Below are positions 6,471 through 7,697 of a stretch of 7,697 bases of DNA, piece by piece. The stretch is from Spirochaetaceae bacterium (GTDB lineage: Bacteria; Spirochaetota; Spirochaetia; Treponematales; Breznakiellaceae). Position 1 is the first letter of the stretch; every line of letters begins with the position of its first letter. The stretch is from contig JAISZQ010000347.1 of NCBI GenBank assembly GCA_031269165.1, forward strand, positions 1-7,697, written 5' to 3'. A model generated the notes under the pieces. It was not told the origin of the DNA, made no database searches, and saw only the letters and a list, made by a program, of their open reading frames with translations. Made by a program: the position numbers and the translations under genes.

Positions 6471-6505
6471 CTTTTGTACTTTATTAAGTTGAAGTACTAT
6501 ATAAT
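6471..6505 (+). promoter_or_regulatory. Promoter with overlapping operator-like inverted repeat
   Basis: A perfect TATAAT lies at 6500-6505. Just upstream, GTACTT (6476-6481) and AAGTAC (6492-6497) form an exact 6-bp inverted repeat ten bases apart, overlying the place of the -35 box, which is itself weak. A repressor bound there would block the promoter. Because the first gene downstream looks like a ribbon-helix-helix protein, self-repression is a reasonable inference. Confidence 0.5.
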
Positions 6506-6576
6506 GTCTTTCACGCCATGAAATGCCGGAAAGAATTTTATTATTATGCGGAGTAATGCGAAGGAGAGCAATTACA

Positions 6577-6819
6577 ATGTCTGACATGACCGAACAGGAA
6601 GCATGGGAACTTGACGAACTTTTGACCAAGACCACGCCGGAGATTAGCCCCACGGTAGAGGGGCCGTTTATCAAGCACCGGAACATGATGGTTATCCTTG
6701 ACCGTCTGTCCGCCGGATACCTTACGGCGAAAATGCTGGAGACAAAGCAAAGTCCTACGGAAATCATCAGTAACATGGTTCGCCGTGAACTGTCCCTCGC
6801 GGAAACAGCCCCCAGCTAA
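6577..6819 (+). CDS. Small ribbon-helix-helix-like protein (antitoxin-like)
   Basis: An 80-residue cytoplasmic protein. The second half reads like a ribbon-helix-helix fold: a strand-like segment MMVILDRLSAGYL (about residues 38-50), a first helix TAKMLETKQ, a turn, and a second helix SPTEIISNMVRREL. The acidic N-terminus (MTEQEAWELDELL) could be the toxin-binding part if this is an antitoxin. ATG 6577 is chosen because AAGGAG (6561-6566) lies ten bases upstream; the frame extends upstream to 6523, but that start has no ribosome binding site. An operator-like inverted repeat lies in its promoter. No recognisable toxin gene follows; the next gene encodes a 50-residue protein of unknown role. 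The fold call is by pattern only; another small DNA-binding or regulatory protein is possible. Confidence 0.6.
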   Translation: MSDMTEQEAWELDELLTKTTPEISPTVEGPFIKHRNMMVILDRLSAGYLTAKMLETKQSPTEIISNMVRRELSLAETAPS

Positions 6820-6936
6820 AGGCGGCGGGCTTCTTCCGGTTCGTGATACGCGCTGTTGCGTTTCGCCGTGATTTTTTTGATAAAAGCGTTGCCCAACACC
6901 CGGAAAACTGGTATCGTTAAGACAAGAGGTAACAAA
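6820..6936 (+). other. Spacer between the two small genes
   Basis: These 117 bases contain no supported gene. One plus-strand frame is open from the antitoxin-like stop region to a TAA near 6919 (ending ENWYR) but has no ribosome binding site. A TTG-initiated extension of the next gene from 6856 is possible but unsupported. A remnant of a deleted partner gene cannot be excluded. Confidence 0.3.
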
Positions 6937-7089
6937 ATGGCAGCCAAAGTTAAACCCGTGCAGCCCACGGAGATAAAGGACAAGAAAATCGCCCGCCAGG
7001 TGATTGAGCAGATCCGCAAACCCATACCCGCCAAAGTCATCAAGCGGAACGAAAACGTGGTGGCTTATATGAGGCAGCTTGAGCAATAA
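6937..7089 (+). CDS. 50-residue basic hypothetical protein
   Basis: I do not recognise this family. ATG 6937 follows AGAGGT (6925-6930) at six bases. The protein is lysine- and arginine-rich, begins MAAKVKPVQPTEIKDKK, has a likely amphipathic helix IARQVIEQIRK, then a proline-containing turn and a second helix-like part (NENVVAYMRQLEQ). There is no signal peptide or membrane segment. It lies 117 bases behind the ribbon-helix-helix-like gene on the same strand with no terminator between, so the two are probably co-transcribed. It could be a small nucleic-acid-binding or partner protein. Its size is well below that of usual RelE-, MazF- or PIN-type toxins. Confidence 0.5.
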   Translation: MAAKVKPVQPTEIKDKKIARQVIEQIRKPIPAKVIKRNENVVAYMRQLEQ

Positions 7090-7110
7090 GCAGGTCCGTT
7101 GGGGCTGTTC

Positions 7111-7228
7111 GCGTGGTTCGTGGCATGACCGTCATTGCGAGGAGCAAAACGACGAGGGTCCGCGAATGTGTGCGCATAGACGCTCATAGGCGGGTATTAT
7201 CCGCGCTTATTCGCGTTTATTCGCGGAC
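7111..7228 (+). repeat. Mosaic of TTCGTGGCA module, half palindrome and 70-bp inverted repeat
   Basis: GTGGTTCGTGGCA (7113-7125) is followed by GTCATTGCGAGGAG (7131-7144), the same join as at 2703-2731. The palindrome then breaks off. A separate inverted repeat follows: GTCCGCGAAT (7158-7167) pairs exactly with ATTCGCGGAC (7219-7228), and inside it are CGC-rich repeats such as CGCTTATTCGCGTTTATTCG. No coding potential is seen. Confidence 0.65.
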
Positions 7229-7281
7229 AAAAAAACGTATTTGTTCGTGACGTCCGTGGTTAAAAGGGACGTGGGCGGCTT

Positions 7282-7372
7282 CGTCATTGCGAGCGTAGCG
7301 AAGCAATCCAGGGAGAACGCCCCTCGTCTGGATTGCTTCGCCCGCTCTACGAGCGGCTCGCTCGCAATGACG
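7282..7372. repeat. Palindromic element, third complete copy
   Basis: CGTCATTGCGAG (7282-7293) pairs with CTCGCAATGACG (7361-7372), and GAAGCAATCCAG (7299-7310) with CTGGATTGCTTC (7328-7339). The loop GGGAGAACGCCCCTCGT is the same as in 6276-6373. It adjoins the structured repeat copy 3, again showing that repeat modules cluster. Confidence 0.85.
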
Positions 7373-7387
7373 GGCGGGGCTGGGAAC

Positions 7388-7501
7388 GGGGGGCGTTGCG
7401 GGGGGCGGCCCACCCCGCAGAGGGGGTAGCGTAAGACGCGCAAACCCTTTTGGAACCTGTAGGGGTTTGCGTGGCTGGAGCGAGGGGGAGACTTCCCCCT
7501 C
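7388..7501 (+). repeat. Structured GC-rich repeat, copy 3, without the core
   Basis: GGGGCGTTGCGGGGG at the left (about 7391-7405) and CCCCGCAGAGGGGGTAGCG followed by GAGCGAGGGGGA at the right match the two ends of copy 2 (1281-1472). The inner 100 or more bases with the covarying hairpin are absent. A different hairpin, CGCAAACCC (7439-7447) with GGGTTTGCG (7463-7471), is inserted in the right part. It lies in the same orientation as copy 2, downstream of plus-strand genes. Confidence 0.6.
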
Positions 7502-7517
7502 CTCCATCCTTTTTCTT
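7482..7517 (+). terminator. Possible intrinsic terminator at end of repeat copy 3
   Basis: GAGGGGGA (7482-7489) and TCCCCCTC (7494-7501) form an 8-bp stem with loop GACT. The T-run (CTTTTTCTT) starts only about eight bases later, so it is weaker than the equivalent in copy 2. It could end transcripts from the small genes, almost 400 bases upstream. Confidence 0.4.
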
Positions 7518-7697
7518 AAGCTTGCTCTCCCCCGAAGGGGGATGCCGTAGCCCGTACTCCTCGCGACGCGCACAAGGGAAGCCCCCTAGGAGCCTGTGGG
7601 ACTTAGAAAATTTTCGCGCTTTTTTTCGCAAAAAATAGTGCAAAAACCCCGATAAATAAGCCGTTTTTAGTATTTTGATTAGGTTAAAATCAGTATT
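7518..7697. other. Non-coding end of window: hairpin and AT-rich tract
   Basis: TCCCCC (7528-7533) and GGGGGA (7537-7542) form a compact hairpin. CTAGGAGCCTGTGGGAC (7587-7602) resembles the style of insertion-sequence ends but has no partner or transposase in view. From about 7600 the DNA becomes strongly AT-rich, with T7 and A6 runs. No gene start with a ribosome binding site is seen; it may be the upstream region of a gene beyond the window. Confidence 0.35.

Noticed and set aside
6523..6576. Upstream start for the ribbon-helix-helix-like gene
   Set aside because: No ribosome binding site at 6523; AAGGAG lies before ATG 6577.
6816..7043. 75-codon minus-strand ORF opposite the 50-residue gene
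   Set aside because: I tested it as a possible BrnT-like toxin because of its charged C-terminus, but the motifs do not fit, and the plus-strand gene has a ribosome binding site and better composition.
2605..7372. CRISPR-like array from the recurring GTCATTGCGAG / CAATCCAG sequences
   Set aside because: Spacing is irregular, units are long palindromes in both orientations, and genes lie between them; no regular spacers and no cas genes.

Overview
The window looks like chromosomal DNA from a spirochaete, most likely a Treponema-like organism. This is an inference from the feel of the DapB and SMC-like proteins and from the dense, mosaic, GC-rich intergenic repeats; nothing in the window is diagnostic. 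Five protein genes plus one small leader ORF can be supported. No rRNA, tRNA, CRISPR array or transposase gene was seen.

Left part (1-1540): dapB (390-1175, +), the lysine/diaminopimelate reductase, is preceded by a 27-codon ORF that overlaps its GTG start. Two inverted copies (about 1-217 and 1281-1472) of a structured repeat bracket dapB. In one hairpin the copies differ at two base pairs, and both partners have changed so that pairing is kept. The right copy ends in an intrinsic terminator that suits dapB.

Middle part (1496-6104): an AraC-family regulator (1539-2339, -) has a terminator immediately after its stop and a TATAAT box upstream. Behind it, also on the minus strand, is a 1091-residue SMC-like ATPase (2829-6104) resembling JetC of the Wadjet plasmid-defence systems. 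No jetA, jetB or jetD gene is adjacent. The gene lies between long imperfect inverted repeats (2703-2870 and 6186-6390) whose modules occur in mirrored order on the two sides, so it looks like a repeat-bounded cassette.

Right part (6412-7697): a small plus-strand unit follows. It has a -10 box with an overlapping inverted repeat, an 80-residue protein that looks like a ribbon-helix-helix DNA binder, and a 50-residue basic protein. The rest is repeats: a 70-bp inverted repeat, another 91-bp palindrome, a reduced third copy of the dapB-flanking repeat, and an AT-rich end.

The genes do not form one pathway: dapB is housekeeping, the AraC regulator has no obvious linked target, and the SMC-like gene and small RHH unit look like accessory cargo in a repeat-rich neighbourhood. 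The points most worth following up are the solitary repeat-bounded JetC-like gene and the covarying structured repeat around dapB.
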